Source: Acidimangrovimonas sp. (lineage in GTDB: Bacteria; Pseudomonadota; Alphaproteobacteria; Rhodobacterales; Rhodobacteraceae). Taken from it: a stretch of 7,280 bases of DNA. A model generated the notes under the pieces. That model was not told where the DNA came from and did no database searches. It was given only the letters and a program-made list of their open reading frames with translations. Within the stretch, counting starts at the first letter, position 1. Each line of letters begins with the position of its first letter. The DNA lies in the NCBI GenBank assembly GCA_030147905.1, contig JASBUM010000484.1:1-7280 (forward strand). The letters run 5' to 3'. Both the position numbers and the translations under genes were made by a program. This document shows positions 1 to 5,813 of this stretch, piece after piece.

Positions 1-1256
1 AGGCCGCACAGGCTGGCGGGGACGACGACCTCCATCCAGCGGTGATAGCTGTCCATCTCGCGTCCCGCGATCGACCGGGGATGGCGCCAGTCGGTCGGAA
101 AGGGCCAGGCCTGGGCCGCCGGCAGCACCAGCGCGTCGAAATCCTCGAAGACCTCGGCCAGCCGCGCGAAGAGGCGCGAGCGGATGACGCTGGCATCATG
201 GATTTCCATCGCGCTGAATGCGCGGCCGCGCTCGATCTCCCAGATCAGTTCGGGCTTGAGCTTCGCGCGCTTGTCCGCATCCTCGTAAAGCGGTGCGAGG
301 GCGGCGGCGATGCCCCAGCTGCGCAGGACCGTCCAGCTCTGCCAGATCTGCTCGGCCGGAAACGGCGGCGCGGGCGTGTCGAGCCGGGCGCCGAGATCGG
401 CCATGACGCGGACCGCGTCGAGGCAAGTCGCGAGGATGCCGGGCTCGAACGGATAGGCGCCGCCCCAATCGCCGAGCCATCCGATGCGCATACCGTCCAG
501 ATCGGCGGGCGGGTCTGCACAGAGGTCGCCCGCCGGCCGGCCGTGGGGCAGGCGCGGATCCGGGCGCGCCAGCACCGCCAGCAGCCGGGCCAGGTCCTGC
601 GGATTGCGCGCCATGGGTCCGTTGGTGGAGATCTGGTGCAGGAAGGTGTCGCCTGTCGCATCCGCGGGAACGAGCCCGAAACTGGGGCGGAAGCCGTAGA
701 CGTTGCAATAGGCGGCGGGGTTGCGCAGCGAACCCATCATGTCCGACCCGTCGGCGACTGGAAGCAGGCGGCAGGCCAGCGCCGCCGCCGCTCCGCCCGA
801 TGATCCGCCGGCAGCACGCCCCGGGTCATAGGGATTCGTGGTGGCGCCGAAGACCGGATTGAAACTGTGTGATCCGAGGCCGAATTCCGGCACGTTGGTC
901 TTGCCGATGACTATGGCGCCGGCAGCGCGCAGCGCCGAGGCGACAGCCCCGTCCGCGGCCGGCACGAAATCGGCAAAGAGCGGTGAGCCGGAGGTCGAGG
1001 CGATGCCGCGCACCGGCGACAGGTCCTTGACCGCGACGGGCATGCCGTGAAGCCAGCCCCGGTTCGGCGTCCTGTCGGCCTGCTGTGCCTCGGCCATAAG
1101 TTCCGTGCGCGGCCGGAGGCTCACGATCGCATTGATGCGCGGATTGATCCGCTCGATACGGTCGAGATAGGCCTCCATGGTCCGGGCGGCGGTGATCGTC
1201 CCCTCGTCGATGGCCCGGGACAGGGTGGTTGCGTCAAGCGCGGTCGGATCGGTCAT
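1..1256 (-). CDS. Amidase-signature family hydrolase (C-terminus off the left edge)
   Basis: Member of the amidase signature (AS) family, serine hydrolases that cleave amide bonds; the substrate cannot be read from the sequence. The visible 418 residues start [10 protein letters not shown] and carry the Ser-cisSer-Lys triad in the right order and spacing: Lys77 in GMPVAVKDL, cis-Ser152 in GGSSGG, and nucleophile Ser176 in [11 protein letters not shown]. The Lys-to-Ser (75) and Ser-to-Ser (24) distances equal those of mammalian FAAH. The usual Gly two residues before the nucleophile is Met174. The start is supported by AAGGAG (plus-strand 1263-1268) six bases upstream. Family members are usually about 450-500 residues, so some tens of residues lie beyond the window. 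No signal peptide is visible, so it is probably cytoplasmic. It is transcribed divergently from clpP, and nothing links the two functionally. The family is certain; the substrate is unknown. Confidence 0.93.
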   Translation of the reverse strand, partial: MTDPTALDATTLSRAIDEGTITAARTMEAYLDRIERINPRINAIVSLRPRTELMAEAQQADRTPNRGWLHGMPVAVKDLSPVRGIASTSGSPLFADFVPAADGAVASALRAAGAIVIGKTNVPEFGLGSHSFNPVFGATTNPYDPGRAAGGSSGGAAAALACRLLPVADGSDMMGSLRNPAAYCNVYGFRPSFGLVPADATGDTFLHQISTNGPMARNPQDLARLLAVLARPDPRLPHGRPAGDLCADPPADLDGMRIGWLGDWGGAYPFEPGILATCLDAVRVMADLGARLDTPAPPFPAEQIWQSWTVLRSWGIAAALAPLYEDADKRAKLKPELIWEIERGRAFSAMEIHDASVIRSRLFARLAEVFEDFDALVLPAAQAWPFPTDWRHPRSIAGREMDSYHRWMEVVVPASLCG

Positions 1257-1565
1257 GAGCGGCTCCTTCATCGTTCAGGGAAAAAGGTGGCGGGCGGCCA
1301 GGCGAAAAAATCCGACCGGCTTGGCCGCCGCGCATGTGCGGCCGAAAGTCGCGGAATCGACGGCTGCGGTGGATCCGGCCTTGGATTCGGCCCTGCGCGG
1401 AATGGCGTCCGGGTATTCGAGTGGCTCGATGCCTCGGTCATCCGGTTCTCCCCGTGGCGATACCGCTCGCGTTCCGGTCGCGCAGGCTAGCCGGATGGCG
1501 GCGGAAGACAAGTCCAGCGCTCGTGCCGCAGCTGCGGGGATCGTGCCCGCCGGGGCGTTCCTTGC

Positions 1566-1687
1566 TTCTTTCGGGGTCAAATACCGCGGGGGCGCAGCCC
1601 GTCCGCCCGGCGCTTGCCGCCCGCTGCGCGAGGGGCGAGGGGCCGTCTGCCCCTCGCGCTCCCCGACGGTATTGGATCCCGGAAGGA
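1566..1687 (+). repeat. Long imperfect inverted repeat, possible structured RNA or interspersed palindromic element
   Basis: Arms 1566-1586 and 1667-1687 pair over 21 positions: 17 Watson-Crick, three G-U and one A-G mismatch (1579/1674). With A1666 bulged, the stem continues inward for six more pairs (1587-1592 with 1660-1665, the last a G-U). It encloses a perfect 11-bp hairpin at 1626-1659. All the wobbles are G-U when read as plus-strand RNA and would be A-C mismatches in minus-strand RNA, so a plus-strand transcript folds better. The arm pattern (CTTT, CAAATACCG and GGGG on one side; CCCC, CGGTATTGG and GGAAGG on the other) resembles palindromic intergenic elements I recall from Rhodobacteraceae genomes. 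That resemblance is from memory and unverified. There is no U-run, so it is not a classic terminator. Confidence 0.55.
1626..1659 (+). repeat. Perfect 11-bp stem-loop nested in the long inverted repeat
   Basis: GCGCGAGGGGC (1626-1636) is the exact reverse complement of GCCCCTCGCGC (1649-1659), leaving a 12-base loop. A shorter alternative pairs CGAGGGGC (1636-1643) with GCCCCTCG (1649-1656) around a five-base loop, so two mutually exclusive hairpins are possible. No T-tract follows on either strand, which argues against an intrinsic terminator. Confidence 0.55.
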
Positions 1688-1811
1688 ATGCGGACGCGGC
1701 GCGGCAGAGTAGCGACAGCGCAGGCGGGGCGGTCCGCGCCGCGGCGGTGCCTTGCCCGAAGCCGCCCGGGCGGCGGCAGGGCGCCGTCCGGTTCAATCTT
1801 TGGCGCGCGCT

Positions 1812-1841
1812 CTTGCAGGCCAATGAGCGCCCCACTAAGAC
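1812..1841 (+). promoter_or_regulatory. Candidate clpP promoter, sigma-70 with heat-shock-like features
   Basis: TTGCAG (1813-1818) and TAAGAC (1836-1841) are 17 bases apart, a plausible housekeeping promoter. The same stretch reads CTTGCAG (1812-1818), 11 bases, then CCCCACTAA (1830-1838), close to the sigma-32 pattern CTTGAAA/CCCCATnTA. clpP is a heat-shock gene in many proteobacteria, so RpoH control would fit. Transcription would start near 1848, giving a leader of about 45 bases that contains the 16-base palindrome. This rests on motif reading alone. Confidence 0.35.
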
Positions 1842-1853
1842 TTGGGAAAGCAA

Positions 1854-1869
1854 TGTCCGATATCGGACA
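1854..1869. promoter_or_regulatory. Perfect 16-bp palindrome in the clpP leader, candidate operator
   Basis: TGTCCGATATCGGACA is perfectly self-complementary and ends 24 bases before the clpP start codon, just downstream of the candidate promoter. This is a typical position and symmetry for a repressor dimer site. As RNA it would form at most a weak hairpin because the centre leaves little or no loop, so DNA binding is more likely. The outline TGT-N10-ACA resembles LuxR-type boxes in shape only; I cannot name the regulator. Confidence 0.5.
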
Positions 1870-1893
1870 GGTATTCACCGGTTAGAGGCAGGC

Positions 1894-2541
1894 ATGTTCG
1901 ATCCGATCGCCCAGGTCACGAATTTCATCATCCCGACGGTCGAGGAGACCAACGCGCGGGGTTCCATCCGTTACGATATCTTCTCACGGCTGCTGAAGGA
2001 GAGGATCATCTTCATCTCCGGCCCGGTCCATGACGAGATGGCCACGGTCATCGTGGCCCAGCTTCTGTTTCTCGAGGCCGAGAATCCCTCGAAGGAGATC
2101 TCGATGTACATCAACAGCCCCGGCGGCGTGGTGACCTCGGGCCTGTCGATCTACGACACGATGCAATATATCAAACCGAAGATCTCCACCGTCTGCATCG
2201 GTCAGGCGGCATCGATGGGCTCGCTTCTGCTGGCCGCCGGCGAGAAGGGGATGCGTTACTCGCTGCCCAACAGCCGGATCATGGTGCACCAGCCTTCGGG
2301 CGGGTATCAGGGGCAGGCGACCGACATCATGATTCACGCGCAGGAGACGCAGAAGCTGAAGGATCGGCTGAACGCGATCTATGTCCGCCATACCGGCCAG
2401 ACGATGGAAAAGGTGGTCGCGGCACTTGAACGCGACAATTTCATGGCGGCCGAGGATGCCAAGGCCTGGGGCCTGATCGACGAGATCGTGGAATCGCGCG
2501 CGCCTGCCGAGCGCGAGGAGAAGGACAAGTCCAGCAAATGA
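1894..2541 (+). CDS. clpP: ATP-dependent Clp protease proteolytic subunit ClpP
   Basis: Serine peptidase that forms the tetradecameric barrel of ClpXP/ClpAP and degrades substrates fed in by the AAA+ partner. The 215-residue protein starts [10 protein letters not shown] and holds the triad Ser107 (GQAASMGS), His132 (MVHQPSGG) and Asp181 ([10 protein letters not shown]). The 25- and 49-residue spacings match E. coli ClpP (97/122/171 mature numbering). The oxyanion Gly-Gly is in INSPGGVV, and the core motifs [14 protein letters not shown] and AWGLIDEI are intact. The N-terminus ([21 protein letters not shown]) differs from the common VPMVVEQT-RGERAYDIF type but keeps the same length. The start follows AGAGG (1884-1888) by five bases; the longer open frame upstream is non-coding in character. 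clpX lies 137 bases downstream. A candidate heat-shock-like promoter and a palindrome precede it. Confidence 0.97.
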   Translation: MFDPIAQVTNFIIPTVEETNARGSIRYDIFSRLLKERIIFISGPVHDEMATVIVAQLLFLEAENPSKEISMYINSPGGVVTSGLSIYDTMQYIKPKISTVCIGQAASMGSLLLAAGEKGMRYSLPNSRIMVHQPSGGYQGQATDIMIHAQETQKLKDRLNAIYVRHTGQTMEKVVAALERDNFMAAEDAKAWGLIDEIVESRAPAEREEKDKSSK

Positions 2542-2568
2542 TCGGACGAGAGGCCGCGGGCCGCTCGG

Positions 2569-2586
2569 AATGCCGGCTGGCATTTT
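2569..2586 (+). terminator. Weak stem-loop after clpP, partial terminator or mRNA-end hairpin
   Basis: AATGCC (2569-2574) pairs with GGCATT (2579-2584) around a GGCT loop and is followed by only two further T residues. It lies 28 bases past the clpP stop and just before the clpX promoter candidate. The stem is short and the T-run minimal, so it would be a leaky terminator at best and some readthrough into clpX is likely. Confidence 0.3.
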
Positions 2587-2590
2587 GGCA

Positions 2591-2619
2591 TTGTGAAGGA
2601 CAGGGGGCTGCCCTAGACT
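2591..2619 (+). promoter_or_regulatory. Candidate sigma-70 promoter for clpX
   Basis: TTGTGA (2591-2596) and TAGACT (2614-2619) are separated by exactly 17 bases. Initiation near 2626 would give a leader of about 53 bases containing the 14-base palindrome. It implies that clpX can be transcribed independently of clpP. Based on motif match only. Confidence 0.45.
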
Positions 2620-2635
2620 CGGGGCCGCTCGGGAA

Positions 2636-2649
2636 GGGTCGCGCGACCC
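2636..2649. promoter_or_regulatory. Perfect 14-bp palindrome in the clpX leader
   Basis: GGGTCGCGCGACCC is fully self-complementary and lies just after the predicted clpX transcription start and about 30 bases before the start codon. It could be an operator or a leader hairpin (GGGTC/GACCC with a GCGC loop). It is unrelated in sequence to the palindrome in front of clpP. GC-only palindromes arise by chance fairly often in such DNA. Confidence 0.35.
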
Positions 2650-2678
2650 GACGAACGCGAAGGCCGCAGAGGTAGACG

Positions 2679-3947
2679 ATGGCGAATAATTCCGGTGGCG
2701 ACAGCAAGAACACGCTTTACTGCTCGTTCTGCGGCAAGAGCCAGCACGAAGTGCGCAAGCTGATCGCCGGTCCAACCGTCTTCATCTGCGATGAATGTGT
2801 CGAATTGTGCATGGATATCATCCGCGAGGAGACCAAAAGCTCGGGCCTCAAGGCGACCGACGGCGTACCCACGCCGCGCGAGATCTGCCAGGTTCTCGAT
2901 GATTACGTCATCGGCCAGGCCCATGCCAAACGGGTGCTCTCGGTTGCGGTGCACAATCATTACAAGCGGCTCAATCACGCGGCAAAATCGGCCGACATCG
3001 AATTGTCGAAGTCGAACATCCTGCTGATCGGCCCGACCGGCTGCGGCAAGACGCTGCTGGCACAGACGCTGGCGCGGATCATCGACGTGCCCTTCACCAT
3101 GGCCGACGCGACCACGCTGACCGAGGCGGGCTATGTCGGCGAGGATGTCGAGAACATCATCCTCAAGCTGCTGCAGGCCAGCGAATATAACGTCGAACGC
3201 GCCCAGCGCGGCATCGTCTATATCGACGAGGTCGACAAGATTACCCGCAAGTCCGACAACCCCTCGATCACCCGCGACGTCTCGGGCGAGGGGGTGCAGC
3301 AGGCGCTTTTGAAGATTATGGAAGGAACGGTGGCGAGCGTGCCGCCGCAGGGTGGGCGCAAGCATCCGCAGCAGGAATTCCTGCAAGTGGACACCACCAA
3401 CATCCTCTTCATCTGCGGCGGCGCCTTCGCCGGGCTCGACAAGATCATCGCCCAGCGTGGCAAGGGCACCTCGATCGGTTTCGGCGCCGATGTGAAGGAT
3501 AACGACACCCGCGGCATCGGTGAGATCTTTACCGAACTGGAACCCGAGGATCTGCTCAAGTTCGGGCTGATTCCGGAATTCGTCGGCCGCCTGCCGGTGA
3601 TCGCCACCCTGACCGATCTCGACGAGGATGCGCTGGTGACCATCCTGACCGAGCCCAAGAACGCCCTGGTCAAGCAATACCAGCGCCTGTTCGACATCGA
3701 GGGGGTCGAATTGACCTTCACCGAAGATGCTTTGCGTGCCATCGCCCAGCGCGCGATCAAGCGCAAGACCGGCGCGCGCGGCCTGCGCTCGATCATGGAG
3801 GACATCCTGCTCGACACGATGTTCGAACTGCCGGGCCTCGAAGGCGTCGAGGAGGTCGTCGTCAACGAAGAGGCGGTCAACACGCCGGGCGCCAAGCCGT
3901 TGCTGATCTACGCAAAATCGAAGGGTGAGCCTGTCTCGGCCAGCTGA
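2679..3947 (+). CDS. clpX: ATP-dependent Clp protease ATP-binding subunit ClpX
   Basis: AAA+ unfoldase that recognises tagged substrates, unfolds them with ATP and threads them into ClpP. The full-length 422-residue protein has an N-terminal zinc-binding domain (Cys15, Cys18, Cys37, Cys40), Walker A GPTGCGKT (118-125), pore loop GYVG (151-154), Walker B with Asp183-Glu184 (IVYIDEVDK), the ClpP-docking loop IGF (266-268), the arginine finger in EFVGRLP (Arg304) and sensor 2 in GARGLRS (Arg370). All key residues are present, so it should be active. The start follows AGAGGT (2668-2673) by five bases. It sits downstream of clpP with its own promoter candidate. The small domain ends near residue 413, with a short polar tail. 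An open frame on the opposite strand along the whole gene is a codon-bias shadow. Confidence 0.98.
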   Translation: MANNSGGDSKNTLYCSFCGKSQHEVRKLIAGPTVFICDECVELCMDIIREETKSSGLKATDGVPTPREICQVLDDYVIGQAHAKRVLSVAVHNHYKRLNHAAKSADIELSKSNILLIGPTGCGKTLLAQTLARIIDVPFTMADATTLTEAGYVGEDVENIILKLLQASEYNVERAQRGIVYIDEVDKITRKSDNPSITRDVSGEGVQQALLKIMEGTVASVPPQGGRKHPQQEFLQVDTTNILFICGGAFAGLDKIIAQRGKGTSIGFGADVKDNDTRGIGEIFTELEPEDLLKFGLIPEFVGRLPVIATLTDLDEDALVTILTEPKNALVKQYQRLFDIEGVELTFTEDALRAIAQRAIKRKTGARGLRSIMEDILLDTMFELPGLEGVEEVVVNEEAVNTPGAKPLLIYAKSKGEPVSAS

Positions 3948-3961
3948 ACCGCTGCCACCGG

Positions 3962-3978
3962 CCAGATCATTCCAGATC
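3962..3978. repeat. Short direct repeat after clpX
   Basis: CCAGATC occurs at 3962-3968 and 3972-3978, ten bases apart (about one helical turn), within the 186-base gap between clpX and the NDUFA12 gene. The rest of the gap shows no strong terminator. It has a 10-base palindrome at 4101-4110 (TCCATATGGA). The repeat may be chance. Confidence 0.2.
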
Positions 3979-4122
3979 GGGGCGCGGCGCACAGGGTCGG
4001 GATGTCCTGTCCTCCACCCGGACGCCGTCGGGCCGTATGCGCGCGCCGGCGGATTTGAACCGGGGCGCGGGATAGAGTCTGGACCTCGCGGGCGCCATGG
4101 TCCATATGGATGGAAACTTCCC

Positions 4123-4127
4123 GGAGG
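4123..4127 (+). promoter_or_regulatory. Shine-Dalgarno that fixes the NDUFA12 start
   Basis: GGAGG lies six bases before ATG 4134. An in-frame ATG at 4110, eight codons earlier, lies upstream of this site, so the ribosome binding site selects 4134. The 4134 start also gives the N-terminus usual for the family. Confidence 0.75.
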
Positions 4128-4133
4128 GTTTCG

Positions 4134-4508
4134 ATGGATTTCCTGATGCGGATGCTGACCTGGTGGAACGGTCAGACCTTGGGCACCCAGCTTTTCACCT
4201 GGCGTCACGGTGTCAAGGTGGGCGAGGACGAACAGGGCAACGTCTTCTATCAGAACCGTGATGGCAAGCGCCGCTGGGTTGTCTTCAATGGCGAATCGGA
4301 AGCCAGCCGCATCAGTCCCGACTGGCACGGTTGGCTCCATCATACCTGGCAGGAGCCCCCCAGTGAACGACCCCTTCCCCGCAAGGGATGGGAGCGCCCG
4401 CATCACGAGAACCTGACCGGCACCGCGCTGGCCTATGTTCCGCCCGGATCGCTGCGCCGGACCGTGCCGGTCGAGCGGCGTGACTACGAGGCGTGGCAGC
4501 CGGAATAG
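4134..4508 (+). CDS. NADH:ubiquinone oxidoreductase accessory subunit, NDUFA12 (B17.2) family
   Basis: Accessory subunit of respiratory complex I, on the cytoplasmic side at the peripheral arm; the family is shared by alphaproteobacteria and mitochondria. The 124-residue protein shows family landmarks: [19 protein letters not shown] (8-26), [12 protein letters not shown] (29-40), [25 protein letters not shown] (46-70) and [18 protein letters not shown] (89-106), ending DYEAWQPE. Compared with many homologues the segment between YYRT-like and RRWV is short ([10 protein letters not shown]), which occurs in bacterial forms. Transcribed alone or as first gene of the mlaD/DUF2155 unit, it ends ten bases before the mlaD ATG. 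The core complex I (nuo) genes are not in this window, as is usual for this subunit. The start is set by GGAGG at 4123-4127. Confidence 0.93.
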   Translation: MDFLMRMLTWWNGQTLGTQLFTWRHGVKVGEDEQGNVFYQNRDGKRRWVVFNGESEASRISPDWHGWLHHTWQEPPSERPLPRKGWERPHHENLTGTALAYVPPGSLRRTVPVERRDYEAWQPE

Positions 4509-4518
4509 GGCCTGGCCG

Positions 4519-5058
4519 ATGTCCGAGAATGCGACAGAAGTGGTTGTTGGCGGGCTCGTGCTGGCCGTGGCGGTGGGCTTCACGCTTTTCGCCGCGCAGG
4601 CGACCGGATTCGCCTGACAGACTGCGGGCTACCCGCTGCATGCCTCCTTCCGATCGGTCGAGGGGATCGCGGTCGGGGCGGATGTGAAGCTGGCCGGCGT
4701 GAAGATCGGAACGATCAGCGCGCTGCATCTCAATCCCAAGACCTATTTCGCCGACGCGACGCTTGAAATCGACAAGGGGGTCGATCTGCCGACCGACAGC
4801 GCGATCCTGATTTCGCAGCAGGGACTTCTGGGCGGTAGCTATGTCGAGGTGATCCCCGGAGGGGCGCCCGACAACCTCAAGCCCGGCGGCCGGATCATCG
4901 ACACCCAGGGCGCGGTCAGTCTGGTTTCGCTATTGATGAAGTTCGTTAGCGGCCAGGCCGGTGGCAAGGGCGCGGCGCCATCCGCGGCACCGGCGCCGGC
5001 CGCTCCCGCGGCGCCTTCTGCAGCGGGCGCGGGTTCGGGCGGCGCGGCGTCGAAATGA
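4519..5058 (+). pseudogene. mlaD: mlaD, phospholipid-transport MCE protein, interrupted by an in-frame TGA
   Basis: MlaD is the inner-membrane-anchored MCE subunit of the MlaFEDB ABC transporter, which moves phospholipids between the membranes. From ATG 4519 the frame gives a short polar start, a transmembrane helix (about residues 8-26) and ATGFA, then TGA at 4615-4617 (codon 33). The same frame resumes at once with GYPLHASFRSVEGI and a complete MCE domain: VKLAGVKIGT, LNPKTYFADATL, QQGLLGGSYVEVIPGG, TQGAVSLVSLLMKFV. An Ala/Pro/Gly tail follows. One base change (for example from GGA or CGA) would restore 179 codons, close to E. coli MlaD (183). Without suppression, only a 32-residue membrane peptide plus perhaps an anchorless fragment from GTG 4684 would be made. 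It may be a true mutation or a sequencing error. Its TGA stop overlaps the next ATG as ATGA. Confidence 0.82.
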
Positions 5059-5813
5059 GATCCGTGTTCGGCATGGCCGCTGTCGGCCTCGTGATGCTGG
5101 CGCCCGTGCCGCTGGCGGCGCAGAGCGCGTCGGGGCTTGATTCAGCCATCACCCAGACCCTGAAGAAGTTGCAGACCCAGGGGCAGGGCGTCGGGCAAGC
5201 CGCCCGCCAGGGATTCGGCCAGGGGGCCGCACCCGGTGCCCCGGCCCCGGCGCAGGTCCCGCCGCAGCCGGGGCAGCCCGCCCAGCCGCCCGCGCCCGGT
5301 GCACCGCGTTTCATCGCCCCCGGACAGTCGGGTGCTTCGGTGAATATCCTGCAGGCGCCGGCTCCGCAGGGCAATGGCGCCGCCCAGAACGGCGCGCAAC
5401 CCGGGGCTGCCGGGACGGGGTCCCAAGGGGCTGCGAACGGGCAGGCTGGTGCGAACGGGCAGGCGCCGCTGATCCAGTATCCGGGACAGGTCCAGACCCG
5501 CTCCGTCACCGACAAGACGTCGGATGCCTCGGGCGGGGTGGTGCGCTGGCTCGACAAGGTTTCGGGCGATACGGCCGATCTGACCATTGCCAAGGGCCAG
5601 AGCGCCAGCAAGGGGCGTCTGACGATCAAGATGGTCGACTGCCGCTATCCGGCGAACAACCCGTCATCGGATGCCTTCGCCTATCTGGTGATTCACGACA
5701 GCGCCGTCGCGCGGCCGATCTTCTCGGGCTGGATGATCGCGTCGAGCCCGGCGCTCAACCCGCTCGATTCGGCGCGCTACGATGTCTGGGTGCTGCACTG
5801 CAGCAAGAGCTGA
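5055..5813 (+). CDS. Secreted DUF2155 domain-containing protein
   Basis: A 252-residue periplasmic protein of unknown biochemical role. Residues 1-22 form a Sec signal peptide with probable cleavage after LAA (before QSAS). Residues 23 to about 155 are a low-complexity linker rich in Gln, Gly, Ala and Pro. Residues 160-250 are the DUF2155 domain: GGVVRWLDKVSGDTADLTI, then FSGWMIASSPALNPLD and the C-terminal YDVWVLHC. Cys196 and Cys249 could form a disulfide. The ATG overlaps the mlaD stop (ATGA), so it is probably translationally coupled to mlaD, and the mlaD nonsense codon might reduce its expression. Genes of this family lie beside mlaD in related bacteria (from memory), suggesting an envelope role, which is inference. 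Its last eleven codons overlap the aat gene on the other strand. Confidence 0.9.
   Translation: MRSVFGMAAVGLVMLAPVPLAAQSASGLDSAITQTLKKLQTQGQGVGQAARQGFGQGAAPGAPAPAQVPPQPGQPAQPPAPGAPRFIAPGQSGASVNILQAPAPQGNGAAQNGAQPGAAGTGSQGAANGQAGANGQAPLIQYPGQVQTRSVTDKTSDASGGVVRWLDKVSGDTADLTIAKGQSASKGRLTIKMVDCRYPANNPSSDAFAYLVIHDSAVARPIFSGWMIASSPALNPLDSARYDVWVLHCSKS
5432..5464 (+). repeat. 18-base tandem duplication in the DUF2155 linker
   Basis: TGCGAACGGGCAGGC occurs at 5432-5446 and again at 5450-5464, a period of 18 bases (six codons), giving A-N-G-Q-A-G then A-N-G-Q-A in the protein. It preserves the frame and suggests growth of the linker by slippage or duplication. Confidence 0.7.

Larger units (their letters stand above)
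1257..1893. other. Long divergent intergenic region, no convincing gene
   Basis: These 637 bases separate the amidase and clpP starts. Open frames cross it on both strands, including one continuous with clpP, but their translations are Arg/Ala/Pro/Gly-rich and resemble no family I know, as expected where GC content makes stops rare. I looked for tmRNA, RNase P RNA and tRNA hallmarks and saw none. The region holds a 12-base imperfect tandem duplication (1370-1393), a long inverted repeat (1566-1687), a further possible stem pairing 1695-1704 with 1734-1743, a GC palindrome at 1761-1774, and the clpP promoter and palindrome candidates. I found no confident promoter for the amidase. Confidence 0.7.
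2558..2632. repeat. 11-bp direct repeat flanking the clpX promoter candidate
   Basis: GGGCCGCTCGG occurs exactly at 2558-2568 and again at 2622-2632, 64 bases apart, close to six helical turns. The copies sit on either side of the short hairpin and the candidate clpX promoter. They could be paired protein sites or chance in GC-rich DNA. Confidence 0.4.

Noticed and set aside
42..803. Plus-strand open frame of 253 codons opposite the amidase
   Set aside because: A shadow of the amidase, whose catalytic motifs are clear on the minus strand.
1300..1343. Terminator on the minus strand: stem 1323-1343 with an A-run at 1305-1310 (T-run on the minus strand)
   Set aside because: The T-run lies over ten bases from the stem and no gene that would need terminating is upstream.
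1675..1690. Similarity of ATCCCGGAAGGAATGC to the SRP (4.5S) RNA apical loop
   Set aside because: The bases flanking it pair in the long inverted repeat rather than forming the SRP loop, and the rest of the SRP consensus is missing.
1275..1853. Possible minus-strand gene of 192 codons in the divergent gap
   Set aside because: Arg/Ala/Pro-rich translation, no recognisable domain, no ribosome binding site noted, and it coincides with the inverted repeat.
1177..1893. Possible N-terminal extension of ClpP by 239 codons
   Set aside because: The extra sequence is low-complexity and begins inside the antisense amidase gene. The internal ATG at 1894 has a Shine-Dalgarno and gives the normal ClpP length.
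3948..4060. Intrinsic terminator after clpX
   Set aside because: Only four-base stems (such as CCCG/CGGG near 4017-4032) and no T-tract were found.
4055..4078. Promoter for the NDUFA12 gene: TTGAAC with TAGAGT
   Set aside because: The spacer is only 12 bases, and no -35 match exists at 16-18 bases from TAGAGT.
4110..4133. Upstream ATG start for the NDUFA12 gene, adding eight residues
   Set aside because: The Shine-Dalgarno lies between the two ATGs and the added residues are not typical of the family.
2613..4583. A 656-codon open frame on the minus strand opposite clpX and the NDUFA12 gene
   Set aside because: It mirrors clpX codon structure, matches no family I recognise and crosses gene boundaries. 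Long antisense open frames are expected in GC-rich genes. clpX is unmistakable.
4615..4617. Selenocysteine or recoded TGA in mlaD
   Set aside because: MlaD has no catalytic cysteine at this position, and I see no clear SECIS-like hairpin. The other genes use ordinary stops, including TGA, so a changed genetic code is unlikely.
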